Shown piece after piece: positions 27,106-36,399 of a stretch of DNA of 45,659 nt (within the stretch, counting starts at the first letter, position 1; each line of letters begins with the position of its first letter). Source of the stretch: JAXGPP01 sp964436865 (GTDB taxonomy: Bacteria > Planctomycetota > Planctomycetia > Pirellulales > Thermoguttaceae). A program made the translations under genes and the position numbers. The notes under the pieces were generated by a model. It worked only from the letters and a program-made list of their open reading frames with translations, ran no database searches and was not told the DNA's origin. The stretch covers positions 1 to 45,659 of the forward strand of contig CAYTFK010000015.1 in the NCBI GenBank assembly GCA_964436865.1, given 5' to 3'.

Positions 27106-28950
27106 GTGTCGAGCGAGCCTGATGGAGTAGCGCTGCGGTTGGGAGCGAACTGGAACCCGGCCGGCAGTTGCCGGTTCCTGGTGTGGGCCCCGAAGGCCGA
27201 GCGGGTTGAAGTCCATGTGGTGCACCCCGGCGACCGCCTCCTGGCAACGGAGCCGATCGGCGGCGGCTATCATGCCCTGACGGCCGACGAGGTCGGCCCC
27301 GGGACGCGATACTTCTATCGACTCGACGGCCGGGCCGAGCGGCCCGATCCGGCTTCCCGGTTTCAGCCGGACGGCGTACATGGCCCGTCACAGGTGGTCG
27401 ATCAGCGCTTTGCCTGGACCGACCAATGCTGGGTGGGACTGCCGCTTGCGGATTACATCCTTTACGAATTGCACGTCGGCACGTTCACTGAGGAAGGAAC
27501 GTTCGACGCGGCGATCGGGCGGCTCGACGAGCTGGTGGACCTGGGAGTGACGGCCATCGAAATCATGCCGGTGGCCCAGTTTCCGGGTGCGCGGAACTGG
27601 GGCTACGACGGCGTCTACCTGTTCGCCGTCCAGGCCTCCTACGGCGGCCCGGAAGGACTGAAGCGGCTGGTCGACGCCTGCCACCAGCGCGGGCTGGCCG
27701 TGTGCCTCGACGTGGTCTACAACCACCTCGGCCCCGAAGGGAATTATCTGGCCGAGTTCGGGCATTACTTCACCGGCCGTTACCGCACGCCCTGGGGCGA
27801 CGCGCTGAATTTCGACGGCAGGTGGAGCGACGACGTGCGGCGGTACTTCTGCGAAAACATCGCCTTCTGGGTGCGCGAATTCCACATCGACATGCTGCGG
27901 CTCGATGCAGTGCACGCGATCTTCGACAACTCGGCACGGCAGTTCCTGGGCGAAGTGGCCGACGCGGCGCACCTAGAAGGCGCGCGGCTCGGCCGTCGGG
28001 TGTACGTGGCCGCGGAGACCACAAAGAACGATACCCGTTACGTCTTGCCGGCTGAACTGGGGGGCTACGGCCACGATGCGCTGTGGAACTTCGACTTCCA
28101 CTACGCGATCCACGCACTCTTGACGGGCGAGCGAAATGGCCGCTACGCCGACTTCGGCCGGCTGGCCGATGTGGCCAAGGCCTACCGGGAAGGCTTCGTA
28201 CTGACGGGGCAGTACTCGCACGATCGGGGACGCCGGCACGGGGTGTCCTCGCTGGCCATCCCCGCCAGCCAATTCGTGGTCTACAACCAGAACCACGACC
28301 AGGTGGGCAACCGGCTGGCGAGCGAGCGACAGGCCACGCTGGTTTCGTTTGATGAGTTGAAGCTGGCGGCTGGGCTGCTTCTCTTGTCGCCCTATCTTCC
28401 ACTCCTCTTCATGGGGGAAGAGTACGGAGAGACCGCGCCGTTCCCCTACTTTGTCAGCCATTGTGACTCGGCGCTCTGCCGGGCAGTCCGAGAGGGACGC
28501 CAGCGGGAATTCGCCGCCTATAATTGGCGGGGGCAGATTCCCGATCCCGCCGCCGAGGCGACATTTCGCCTGGCGAAGCTCGATCGCGGCCTGCGGCGCG
28601 AGCCGCGTCACCGGGAGCTTTGGGATCTCTATCGCGAGTTGATTCGCTTGCGAAAGACCATCCCGGCGCTGGCGCGATTGAACAAGGAACAAATGGAAGT
28701 CGGAACCGACGAGACGCACGACTCGCTCTACTGTCGACGCTGGCACGAGGGAAGCGAGGTTTGCGCGATCTTCCATTTCGGGCGGCAGCCGGCGGCGGTC
28801 ACGGTGCCGTTGCCGCAGGGCGGGTGGCGGGTCGCGATTCGGTCGTCCGGCAGCGGCGGCGATCGGGTGATCGAGTCCGACGGCCGGATCGAATGGAACA
28901 TGCCCGCCAGGGCCTTCTGCCTGCTGGAGCGAACGGCAACATCGAGTTGA
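27106..28950 (+). CDS. treZ: Malto-oligosyltrehalose trehalohydrolase
   Basis: TreZ cleaves trehalose from the end of maltooligosyl-trehalose made by TreY. The 614-residue product has an N-terminal CBM48-like domain (about 15-100: CRFLVWAPKAERVEV) and a GH13 barrel with YELHVGTFTEEGTF, GYDGVYLFAVQASYGG, the TreZ-typical GRYRTPWGDALNFD, nucleophile D267 in MLRLDAVHAIFDNS, acid/base E304 in VAAETTKND, D398 in NQNHDQVGN and GEEYGETAPFPYFVSH. The start is GTG at 27106, with AAGGAG five bases upstream. It is followed after 16 bases by malQ, then treY, so the three are one translation cluster. TreZ and TreY are separated by malQ rather than adjacent. Confidence 0.93.
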   Translation: MSSEPDGVALRLGANWNPAGSCRFLVWAPKAERVEVHVVHPGDRLLATEPIGGGYHALTADEVGPGTRYFYRLDGRAERPDPASRFQPDGVHGPSQVVDQRFAWTDQCWVGLPLADYILYELHVGTFTEEGTFDAAIGRLDELVDLGVTAIEIMPVAQFPGARNWGYDGVYLFAVQASYGGPEGLKRLVDACHQRGLAVCLDVVYNHLGPEGNYLAEFGHYFTGRYRTPWGDALNFDGRWSDDVRRYFCENIAFWVREFHIDMLRLDAVHAIFDNSARQFLGEVADAAHLEGARLGRRVYVAAETTKNDTRYVLPAELGGYGHDALWNFDFHYAIHALLTGERNGRYADFGRLADVAKAYREGFVLTGQYSHDRGRRHGVSSLAIPASQFVVYNQNHDQVGNRLASERQATLVSFDELKLAAGLLLLSPYLPLLFMGEEYGETAPFPYFVSHCDSALCRAVREGRQREFAAYNWRGQIPDPAAEATFRLAKLDRGLRREPRHRELWDLYRELIRLRKTIPALARLNKEQMEVGTDETHDSLYCRRWHEGSEVCAIFHFGRQPAAVTVPLPQGGWRVAIRSSGSGGDRVIESDGRIEWNMPARAFCLLERTATSS

Positions 28951-28966
28951 GAGGAGAGACGACCGC

Positions 28967-31156
28967 ATGGATCGGGGTTCACTTGCGCGGCTGGCACGGT
29001 TATACGGAATCCAGAGCAGCTACGAAGACGTTGCCAAGCGACGGCAAGTGGCGTCGGAGGAGACGCTTCTGGCGCTGCTCGATCTTCTGGGGGCGGGAGT
29101 CGCACGCGCAAGCGACGCCCCCGACGCCATCCGCCGCTGCCGCCTCGACCTGTGGCGAACGACGGTCGAACCGGTGACCGTCGCCTGGGACGATCGGGCA
29201 GCCGAGGTGCGTCTCCGTATACCCGTTTCGCAGGCGACAGGCCGATACCACGGCACGCTGGCACTGGAACAGGGTGAAACGCGGGAGTTCTCCGGCCAAC
29301 TGGAGCATCTCTCCACGCTTCGCCAGCGCGAGGTTGAGGGATCGCATTATACCGTCAAAGTGCTGACGATCGCGGGCGACATCCCCTGGGGCTATCACCG
29401 TTTGAGGATCGAGCTTCCAGGCGCCTCGGCCGAGACAATGCTCATCGCCGCGCCGCGGATGTGCTGGCAACCCGAACAGGAAGGCTATCAACGGGCATGG
29501 GGCGCGTTCGTGCCGCTCTATGCCCTGCACCGCGAGGCGAGCCGGGGACCGGGCGACTTCTCGGACCTCGAAGCGCTGATGATGTGGGTCAAGGGCCTCG
29601 GCGGCAGCCTCGTGGCGACGCTGCCGCTGCTGGCGTGGATGGGGGGCGATCCCAGCCCGTATTCGCCGGCCAGCCGCTTGTTCTGGAACGAGTTCTACAT
29701 CGACATCGCGCGGGTGCCGGAGTTCGAACGCTCGGCAGAAGCGCGGGCACTGCTCGACTCGCCGGAATACCGGGCGGGAGAGGAGGCTTTTCGCCGCGAG
29801 GCGTTCGTCGATTACGACCGCCAGATGGCGCTGAAGCGAAAAACCCTGGCCATCCTGGCCCAATCCTATTTCGCACGCGAGACGGCCGATCGCGGCGGGC
29901 TGGAGACGTACCTGCGCCAATGGCCCGACGCGGAGCTGTACGCGCAGTTCCGCGCCGTGGGCGAGCGCCAGGGCAAGTCGTGGCAGGAGTGGCCCGAACC
30001 GCTCCGCAGCGGCCGGATCAGCGCCGGCGACTACGATGAAGAGGCGTTCCGCTACCATTTGTACGCCCAGTGGCAGGTTGAACAGCAGCTTCAAGGCCTG
30101 GCCGACCGCGCCCGGCAGGCGGAGATGCTGTGGTATCTCGACCTCCCCCTGGGCGCGAGCAATGCCGGCTACGACGTGTGGCATTACCCGGAAGTCTTTG
30201 TATCGCGGGCCGCCGGAGGCGCGCCGCCCGATAGCTTCTTCACCAAGGGGCAGGACTGGGGCTTTGCACCCCTGCACCCGCTGAACCTCCGCAAGCAGGG
30301 ATACCGCTACTGGATCGATTGCCTCCGGCGGCACCTGCAGTATGCGAGGATACTGCGGATCGACCATGTGATGAGTCTCTACCGGTTGTGGTGGGTGCCG
30401 CATGGGATGCCCGCGTCGGCCGGCGCGTATGTCCGCTATCCGACGAAGGAGTTGTGCGCCGTGCTGGCGCTGGAGTCGCATCGCCACGAGGCAATGATCG
30501 TGGGCGAGAACCTGGGCACGGTGCCGCCGGGCGTGGACGCGGCGATGGAGGAGCACGGGTTGCACGGGATGTACGTGCTGCAGTACGAGACGCGGCCCTA
30601 CCTGCGCGAGGCGGTCGAACCGGTTCCGGCCTCGGAAGTGGCGAGCATCAACACGCACGACATGCCCCCGTTCGCGGCGTTCTGGAAAGGGCTGGATATT
30701 GACGACCGGCTGGACCTCGGCCTGATCGAGGCCCGCGAGGTTCCCGAGCAACAGGAGAGCCGCGAGAGAGTCCGCATGGGGTTGAAACGGCTCCTGGAGC
30801 GCATCGGCTCAGTCGGCGGGGGAGCGGACGGTGCCGAGTCGGCGCTCGAGGGCTGCCTCAAGTATCTCGCCGCGAGCCCCGCCCCGATCGTGTTGGCGAC
30901 GCTTGAGGATCTGTGGCTGGAGACGCAGCCGCAGAACACGCCCGGGACCTTCCTCGAGCGGCCCAACTGGCGGCGGAAGACGCGGTACAGTTTCGAGCAA
31001 TTCTGCGCGCTGCCGGCGGTCCGCCGCATCCTGGGCACGGTCGATGCGGCGCGGCGGAAGTCGGAAGCAACCCGGGCCGGCGCGGCGGAGGAGGGGCACA
31101 TGGTCCCTGGTATCGCGCGCCGCGATGAAGTGCACAGACCACGGCACCTTGACTGA
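28967..31156 (+). CDS. malQ: 4-alpha-glucanotransferase (amylomaltase, GH77)
   Basis: MalQ transfers maltodextrin segments between glucan chains, recycling short products of TreY/TreZ action. The 729-residue product has an N-terminal region of about 165 residues (helical start LARLARLYGIQSSYEDVAKR, then a beta-rich domain) and a GH77 barrel from about 175: PLYALHREASRGPGDFSDLE, DPSPYSPASRLFWNEFYID, nucleophile D466 in ILRIDHVMSLYRLW, acid/base E514 in IVGENLGTVP and D565 in NTHDMPPF. The last 30 residues are basic, low-complexity and not part of the fold. Start ATG 28967, with GGAG about nine bases upstream, 16 bases after treZ. Confidence 0.94.
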   Translation: MDRGSLARLARLYGIQSSYEDVAKRRQVASEETLLALLDLLGAGVARASDAPDAIRRCRLDLWRTTVEPVTVAWDDRAAEVRLRIPVSQATGRYHGTLALEQGETREFSGQLEHLSTLRQREVEGSHYTVKVLTIAGDIPWGYHRLRIELPGASAETMLIAAPRMCWQPEQEGYQRAWGAFVPLYALHREASRGPGDFSDLEALMMWVKGLGGSLVATLPLLAWMGGDPSPYSPASRLFWNEFYIDIARVPEFERSAEARALLDSPEYRAGEEAFRREAFVDYDRQMALKRKTLAILAQSYFARETADRGGLETYLRQWPDAELYAQFRAVGERQGKSWQEWPEPLRSGRISAGDYDEEAFRYHLYAQWQVEQQLQGLADRARQAEMLWYLDLPLGASNAGYDVWHYPEVFVSRAAGGAPPDSFFTKGQDWGFAPLHPLNLRKQGYRYWIDCLRRHLQYARILRIDHVMSLYRLWWVPHGMPASAGAYVRYPTKELCAVLALESHRHEAMIVGENLGTVPPGVDAAMEEHGLHGMYVLQYETRPYLREAVEPVPASEVASINTHDMPPFAAFWKGLDIDDRLDLGLIEAREVPEQQESRERVRMGLKRLLERIGSVGGGADGAESALEGCLKYLAASPAPIVLATLEDLWLETQPQNTPGTFLERPNWRRKTRYSFEQFCALPAVRRILGTVDAARRKSEATRAGAAEEGHMVPGIARRDEVHRPRHLD

Positions 31157-31172
31157 CTGACGGGAATCGACG

Positions 31173-34100
31173 ATGGCGGACAACATCCTCGTATCGCACC
31201 TGGTGGAAGAAGTCGAGCGGGTCGTGGCTGAGCGGGCGCGGCCGCCCCTGGCCACTTATCGTTTCCAGTTCGGCAAGGATCAGGGTTTCCGCGCCGCTGG
31301 CGAATTGGCGTCCTATCTCAACGAACTGGGAATCAGCCACCTTTACAGCTCGCCCTATTTGAAGACCAGTTCGGCTGCCTCTCACGGCTATGCCATCGTC
31401 GACTACACGCGCCTCAACCCGGACCTGGGCAATGATGCCGACTACCAGGCGATGGTCGAGGCTCTGCATGAACAGGGGATGGGCCAGATTCTGGACATCG
31501 TGCCCAATCACATGTGCGTTGCTCCGCCCCAGGAGAACGGTTGGTGGACCGATGTGCTGGAGAACGGCACCAGCTCGCCCTACGCCATCTTCTTCGATAT
31601 CGACTGGCGGCCGGTCAAGGACGAGCTCAAGAACAAGGTGCTCCTGCCGGTGCTCGGCGGCCAGTACGGCAAGGTGCTTGAAGCGGGCGAACTGACGGTC
31701 GAGTACCGCGAGGGCGCGTTCTTCCTGCGCTACCACCAGACGGTGCTGCCGATCGATCCACGAACTTATCGGGTGATGCTCGATCACCGGATCGAGGAGT
31801 TCAGGCAGAGCGGGAAGCTGGCGGCCGACAGCGAAGAGCTGCGCGAACTGGAGAGCATCATCACCGCGCTGGGGCACCTGCCGAAGCGCAACGACACCGA
31901 TCCAGCACGAGTCGCGGAACGGCAGCGCGAAAAAGAGGTGATCAAGAGCCGTCTCAACCGATTGACGAGCGGCTGCCAGGCCGTAGCCGATTTCATCGGG
32001 GAAAGCCTGAAGGACATCAACGGCCAGCCCGGCGAGCCGCGGAGTTTCGACCGCCTGGAGTTGCTCGTCGACGACCAGGCTTACCGGCTGGCCAACTGGA
32101 AGGCGGCGGCCGATGAGATCAACTATCGCCGGTTCTTCGACATCAACGAGTTGGCGGCGGTGTGCATGGAGCACCAGACCGTTTTCGAGCAAGCCCATCA
32201 GCTCGTGTTCGACCTGCTGGTCCGCGGCAACCTCGACGGAGTGCGGATCGACCACATCGACGGCCTGTTCAATCCGACCGAGTACCTGTGGCGACTGCAA
32301 TGGGGCTATCTGCGGGCGATCGGCAGGCAGGCCTACGAAAGCCGGGGGGACGACAAGTCCGGATGGCCGGAAATTGAACCGCAGTTCCTGCTGGCCCTGC
32401 ACCGCAAGATCGGCGGGATTGACCCGCGACAGGTTTTCCCCTCGCTGTTTGCTTCCAACGGTGAAGATGCGGCAGACAACGCGGAATCCGAGACGCCGGC
32501 GGCGGAGGCGGCGCCGAACGGCTTTCGCGGCGTGGCGCAGCCGCTCTACGTCGTCGTGGAAAAGATTCTCAGCCCCGAGGAACCGCTGCCCGAAGAGTGG
32601 CCCAATGCGGGGACCACGGGCTACGATTTCCTCAACTACGTTAATGGTCTGTTCGTCACCCGAAAGGGGCTCTCGGATCTGATCAGCATCTATGGCCGCT
32701 TCATCCAGCAGGGGAAGGTCGATTTCGGGGAGATCGCCTACCAGGCGCGGATGCTGATCCTGCGGACGGCGATGTCCAGCGAGTTGCAGATGCTGTCGTA
32801 CCGCATCAACCGCATCTCGGAGTGGCACCGCACGACGCGCGACCACACGTTCAACGCGCTGCGGACGGCGCTGCGTGAGATCCTCGCGTGCTTTCCCATC
32901 TATCGCACCTACATCATGAACGGCCTGGTAACGGAGCGCGACCGGCGGTTCGTCAACATGGCGGCTGCCCAGGCGAAGCACCGCAATCCGGCCCGCGAGC
33001 CGACCGTTTTCGACTTCATCCGCGACGTGATCCTGCTCGATCAGCCCCCCGACCTGGACGCCGTGGGGCGCTATGAGCGCGAGGTCTTCGTCGGCCGGTT
33101 CCAGCAGGTCACCAGTCCGGTCACCGCCAAGGGGATCGAAGACACGGCCTTCTACCGCTACAACCCGCTGGTCTCGCTGAACGAAGTGGGCGGCGAACCG
33201 GCGCGGGCGGTGGTGAGCGTGGCGGAGTTCCACGAGGAAAACCTGCGCCGGCGCGAGCGGCAGCCCTTTTCGCTCACCGCGTCGAGCACGCACGACACCA
33301 AGCGGAGCGAAGACGTGCGGGCGCGGCTCCACGTGCTGTCGGAAATCCATTCGCAGTGGCGGACGTCGGTCAACCGCTGGGCCCGGCTCAACCGGCGCTG
33401 GCACCGGGACGTCGAGGGCCGGCCCGCTCCCAGCCGCAACGACGAATACCTGTTCTACCAGGCGCTGGTCGGCATCTGGCCGCTCGACCCGCCCGACGCG
33501 GAAGAACATCAGCGAATCATCCAACGGGTGCAGGGCTACATGGACAAGGCGATCCACGAGGCCAAGGTGCGGACGAGCTGGATCTCGCCCAATGCCGATT
33601 ACGATGCGGCCGTGCGGGAGTTTGTCGCCGGCGTGCTCACCGACAGCCCCAAGAATCGCTTCCTGGCCGACTTCCGCGCGTTTCACGAGCACGTCGCCAA
33701 CTGGGGCCTGTACAACGCACTGGCCCAGACGCTCTTGAAGCTGACGTCGCCCGGCGTTCCCGACATCTATCAGGGGCAGGAGATCTGGGATTTCAGTCTT
33801 GTCGACCCCGACAATCGCCGGCCGGTGGATTTCGGTCTTCGCCGCTGGCTGCTCGAGGAAGTGAAGGCGAAGGCGGCCGACGGGCCGTCGCGGTGCGAGT
33901 TTGCCCGGGCGCTGGCGGCCAATCCGCGCGACCGCCGGGCGAAGCTCTTTGTAACCTGGCAGGGACTCGAGTTCCGGCGCCAGCACGCCGAACTCATCCA
34001 CCACGGCCGCTATGTGCCGCTCGAGGTCGAGGGAAGCCATGCCGAACACGTGTGCGCGTTTGCCTGGCACCGGCCCGGCGAGGGCGGCCGCGCGCCCGAG

Positions 34101-34340
34101 ACGGCGATCGTGGCAGCCCCGCGCCTGGTGACCAGGCTTGCGCCGATTCCGGAGGGCGCGACGCAGCCGCTGCCGCCTGTCGGAGCGGAGGTCTGGCAGG
34201 ACACGCGGCTGGTGCTCGGCGATCTTCCGGTCGGAACGCTCACGGATCGCTTCACGGGCCACCAGATTTACCCGGAGAACGGTCGGCTCGCCCTCGCGCA
34301 GGCGATGTCCGATTTTCCGCTGACTTTATTGGTCGGGTGA
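31173..34340 (+). CDS. treY: Malto-oligosyltrehalose synthase
   Basis: TreY isomerises the reducing-end linkage of maltodextrin to alpha-1,1, giving maltooligosyl-trehalose for TreZ. The 1055-residue product has ATYRFQFGKDQGF, LGISHLYSSPYLK, SSAASHGYAIVDYTRLNPDLG, nucleophile D360 in GVRIDHIDGLFNP, acid/base E463 in YVVVEKILSPEEPLPEEW and D708 in SSTHDTKRSEDVRARL. TreY is usually 700-950 residues; here extra length comes from an insert around residues 380-450 (ALHRKIGG... with an acidic Ala/Glu-rich patch) in front of the acid/base region. It starts 16 bases after malQ and is the last gene of the cluster. Confidence 0.94.
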   Translation: MADNILVSHLVEEVERVVAERARPPLATYRFQFGKDQGFRAAGELASYLNELGISHLYSSPYLKTSSAASHGYAIVDYTRLNPDLGNDADYQAMVEALHEQGMGQILDIVPNHMCVAPPQENGWWTDVLENGTSSPYAIFFDIDWRPVKDELKNKVLLPVLGGQYGKVLEAGELTVEYREGAFFLRYHQTVLPIDPRTYRVMLDHRIEEFRQSGKLAADSEELRELESIITALGHLPKRNDTDPARVAERQREKEVIKSRLNRLTSGCQAVADFIGESLKDINGQPGEPRSFDRLELLVDDQAYRLANWKAAADEINYRRFFDINELAAVCMEHQTVFEQAHQLVFDLLVRGNLDGVRIDHIDGLFNPTEYLWRLQWGYLRAIGRQAYESRGDDKSGWPEIEPQFLLALHRKIGGIDPRQVFPSLFASNGEDAADNAESETPAAEAAPNGFRGVAQPLYVVVEKILSPEEPLPEEWPNAGTTGYDFLNYVNGLFVTRKGLSDLISIYGRFIQQGKVDFGEIAYQARMLILRTAMSSELQMLSYRINRISEWHRTTRDHTFNALRTALREILACFPIYRTYIMNGLVTERDRRFVNMAAAQAKHRNPAREPTVFDFIRDVILLDQPPDLDAVGRYEREVFVGRFQQVTSPVTAKGIEDTAFYRYNPLVSLNEVGGEPARAVVSVAEFHEENLRRRERQPFSLTASSTHDTKRSEDVRARLHVLSEIHSQWRTSVNRWARLNRRWHRDVEGRPAPSRNDEYLFYQALVGIWPLDPPDAEEHQRIIQRVQGYMDKAIHEAKVRTSWISPNADYDAAVREFVAGVLTDSPKNRFLADFRAFHEHVANWGLYNALAQTLLKLTSPGVPDIYQGQEIWDFSLVDPDNRRPVDFGLRRWLLEEVKAKAADGPSRCEFARALAANPRDRRAKLFVTWQGLEFRRQHAELIHHGRYVPLEVEGSHAEHVCAFAWHRPGEGGRAPETAIVAAPRLVTRLAPIPEGATQPLPPVGAEVWQDTRLVLGDLPVGTLTDRFTGHQIYPENGRLALAQAMSDFPLTLLVG

Positions 34341-34586
34341 TCGTTTCCATCCAAGCACAGGCTCCGCTCCGCCTGGCGCGGCATCTCCGGCCCACGGTCG
34401 CCGCATGCCGGGCAAAGCGCGGCATGAACCGGCGGTCTGGCCATCGATTCGGGCCGCAACCCGGCGTATGCTCTTGCCAGGAGTGAATCCGGCTGGCAGA
34501 CTGCTCGTGCGGCCGGCAGCGCGCCTGCGATATTGCATGCGCCTGTCGGGCCATACCAATGAAGACCTCCGACCCCTCGTGATTTC

Positions 34587-36275
34587 ATGCGCGGCGAATT
34601 CACGCTTCTCGACTGGCTGGTTCTGGGCAGCTATTTCGTGGGCATCACGGCGTTCGGTCTGTGGATCGCCCGCCGGGTGCGGTCGAGCGGAGGCTACTTC
34701 CTCGGCGACCGGCGGCTGCCGTGGTGGGTGATGACGGGGCAGGCGTTCGGCACCGGCACGCACGCCGAGAATCCGGTGGCTCAGGCGGGGGCGACCTATC
34801 AACTCGGCTTCGCCACGATCTGGTACCAGTGGAAGAATATGCTCATCACGCCCTTTTACTGGCTGATGGCCCCCTGGTATCGCCGCTGCGAACGGACGAC
34901 CATCGGCGAGATGATGGACGACCGATACGGCCGCGGCATGGCGATGGTCTACACGCTGTTTGCGATGAGCTATTTCGTCTTCAACCAAGGGACGATGATG
35001 AAGGGCGCGGGCAAGGTGGTCTCCGTGGCCACGGGCGGGGAGATCATCTCGGCCAACCAGGTGGTGCTGGTGATGGTCGGGGCATTCCTCCTCTACAGCT
35101 TCTTCGGCGGACTGCTGGCCTCGGCCTATACCGACTTCGTGCAAGGCTTTCTGATCATCCTCATGTCGTTCCTGCTGATCCCCGCCGGGCTCATGGCGGT
35201 GGGGGGCTTCAGCGGGATGCGTGCCAGCCTGCCGGCCAACTTTTTTGAACTATACAACGAGTCGAGCGGAGTCGACGCGTTCACGATCATCATGCTCTCG
35301 CTCAACGGCCTGATCGGCATCACCGCCCAGCCGCACATCCTGACGATGAACGCCACCGGCCGAACGGAGCGCGCCGGCCGCGTCGGCCAGACGTACGGAT
35401 CGATGCTCAAGCGGTTCTGCACCATCGGCTGGGCATTTACCGGGTTGATCGTCGCCGCGATGGTGGTTGAACAAGGCGTCGTGCTGGATGACAAAGAGAA
35501 GGCCTTCGGCTACGCGTGCCTGCACCTGCTGGGACCGGGGCTGGTGGGACTGATGGTGGCCTGCGTGCTGGCTGCCAACATGTCGACCTGCTCGAACTTC
35601 ATGGTCAACACCGGCGCGCTGTTCACGCGGAACCTCTATCAGCCCTATTGGCGTCCCCAGGCCAGCGACCGCGAGACGCTATTGGTGGGGCGCATCTCGG
35701 GGCTCACACTGACCCTGCTGGGAGTGGCCTTTGCGCTGTCGGTGGACCAGGTGCTCGACGCGTTTCTGTTCAACGAGACGATTCCCGCCTTCCTCGGGAT
35801 CGCGGTGATGGGCGGCATCCTCTGGCCGCGGGCCAACCGCTACGGGGCGCTGGCCGGAGTGGGGGCGGCGCTGGCGGCCTACTATTGGATCAACTGGGAT
35901 CAGGCAGGCGCGCTGAAGCTGGTCTACAGTTGGCAGCCGGCGCCCTACGGCTGGGCGACGCTGGTCGGCGTGGCGACGTTTGTGGGAGTGAGCCTGCTGA
36001 CGCCGCGAGAAGACCCGCAGCGGATGGAGCGGTTCTTCGACAACATGCGGCGTTCGACGGACGAGGAAGGGCTGCCCGAGGGAGCCCCCAAACCGCTGGC
36101 CGCCGAGCGGGGCGAGGACCTGCTGCTCCTCGACATACCCGGTTGGTTCACCGCCGCGCGCTGGCGCAATTTCTTTGGCCGCTATCGCGAAGACCTGATC
36201 GGCTTCGTGCTGGCCTGGGCGACCGTGGCCCTGTTGGTGTCTAGCGCGTGGGGACTGATGCAACTGGGGAAGTGA
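34587..36275 (+). CDS. Sodium:solute symporter family transporter
   Basis: A 562-residue membrane protein with about thirteen to fourteen hydrophobic helices. The SSS family features are the N-terminus LLDWLVLGSYFVGITAFGLW, YFLGDRRLPWWVM in helix 2, the unwound-helix region GQAFGTGTHAENPVAQAG, SAYTDFVQGFLIILMSFLL and ISANQVVLVMVG. It imports an organic solute with sodium, but the substrate cannot be read from sequence. A long cytosolic loop with EDPQRMERFFDNM lies before the last helix. It starts 246 bases after treY with no Shine-Dalgarno sequence, so it is likely a separate unit. It is convergent with the isomerase gene. Confidence 0.88.
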   Translation: MRGEFTLLDWLVLGSYFVGITAFGLWIARRVRSSGGYFLGDRRLPWWVMTGQAFGTGTHAENPVAQAGATYQLGFATIWYQWKNMLITPFYWLMAPWYRRCERTTIGEMMDDRYGRGMAMVYTLFAMSYFVFNQGTMMKGAGKVVSVATGGEIISANQVVLVMVGAFLLYSFFGGLLASAYTDFVQGFLIILMSFLLIPAGLMAVGGFSGMRASLPANFFELYNESSGVDAFTIIMLSLNGLIGITAQPHILTMNATGRTERAGRVGQTYGSMLKRFCTIGWAFTGLIVAAMVVEQGVVLDDKEKAFGYACLHLLGPGLVGLMVACVLAANMSTCSNFMVNTGALFTRNLYQPYWRPQASDRETLLVGRISGLTLTLLGVAFALSVDQVLDAFLFNETIPAFLGIAVMGGILWPRANRYGALAGVGAALAAYYWINWDQAGALKLVYSWQPAPYGWATLVGVATFVGVSLLTPREDPQRMERFFDNMRRSTDEEGLPEGAPKPLAAERGEDLLLLDIPGWFTAARWRNFFGRYREDLIGFVLAWATVALLVSSAWGLMQLGK

Positions 36276-36342
36276 GCGACGATGCCCCGATCCGGCGAAT
36301 TTCCAGGATGAGCAGGGCCTTTGGAAGTACGACCCCCACTCG

Positions 36343-36372
36343 CTCTCCTCTCCCGCAATCGGGAGAGGAGAG
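36343..36372. repeat. 13-bp perfect hairpin between convergent genes
   Basis: CTCTCCTCTCCCG (36343-36355), loop CAAT, CGGGAGAGGAGAG (36360-36372). No T-tract follows on either strand. It lies between the symporter and isomerase ends. The sequence resembles the CCCTCTCCC...GGGAGAGGG short palindromes dispersed in some bacterial genomes, so it may be a repeat family member. Confidence 0.6.
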
Positions 36373-36399
36373 AGGAGAGTTGTACCTGGGAGCGATCGC

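Noticed and set aside
30858..34262. A 1134-codon open frame antisense to treY
   Set aside because: Same cause: codon composition of treY. No domain seen, and treY has its full set of active-site motifs.
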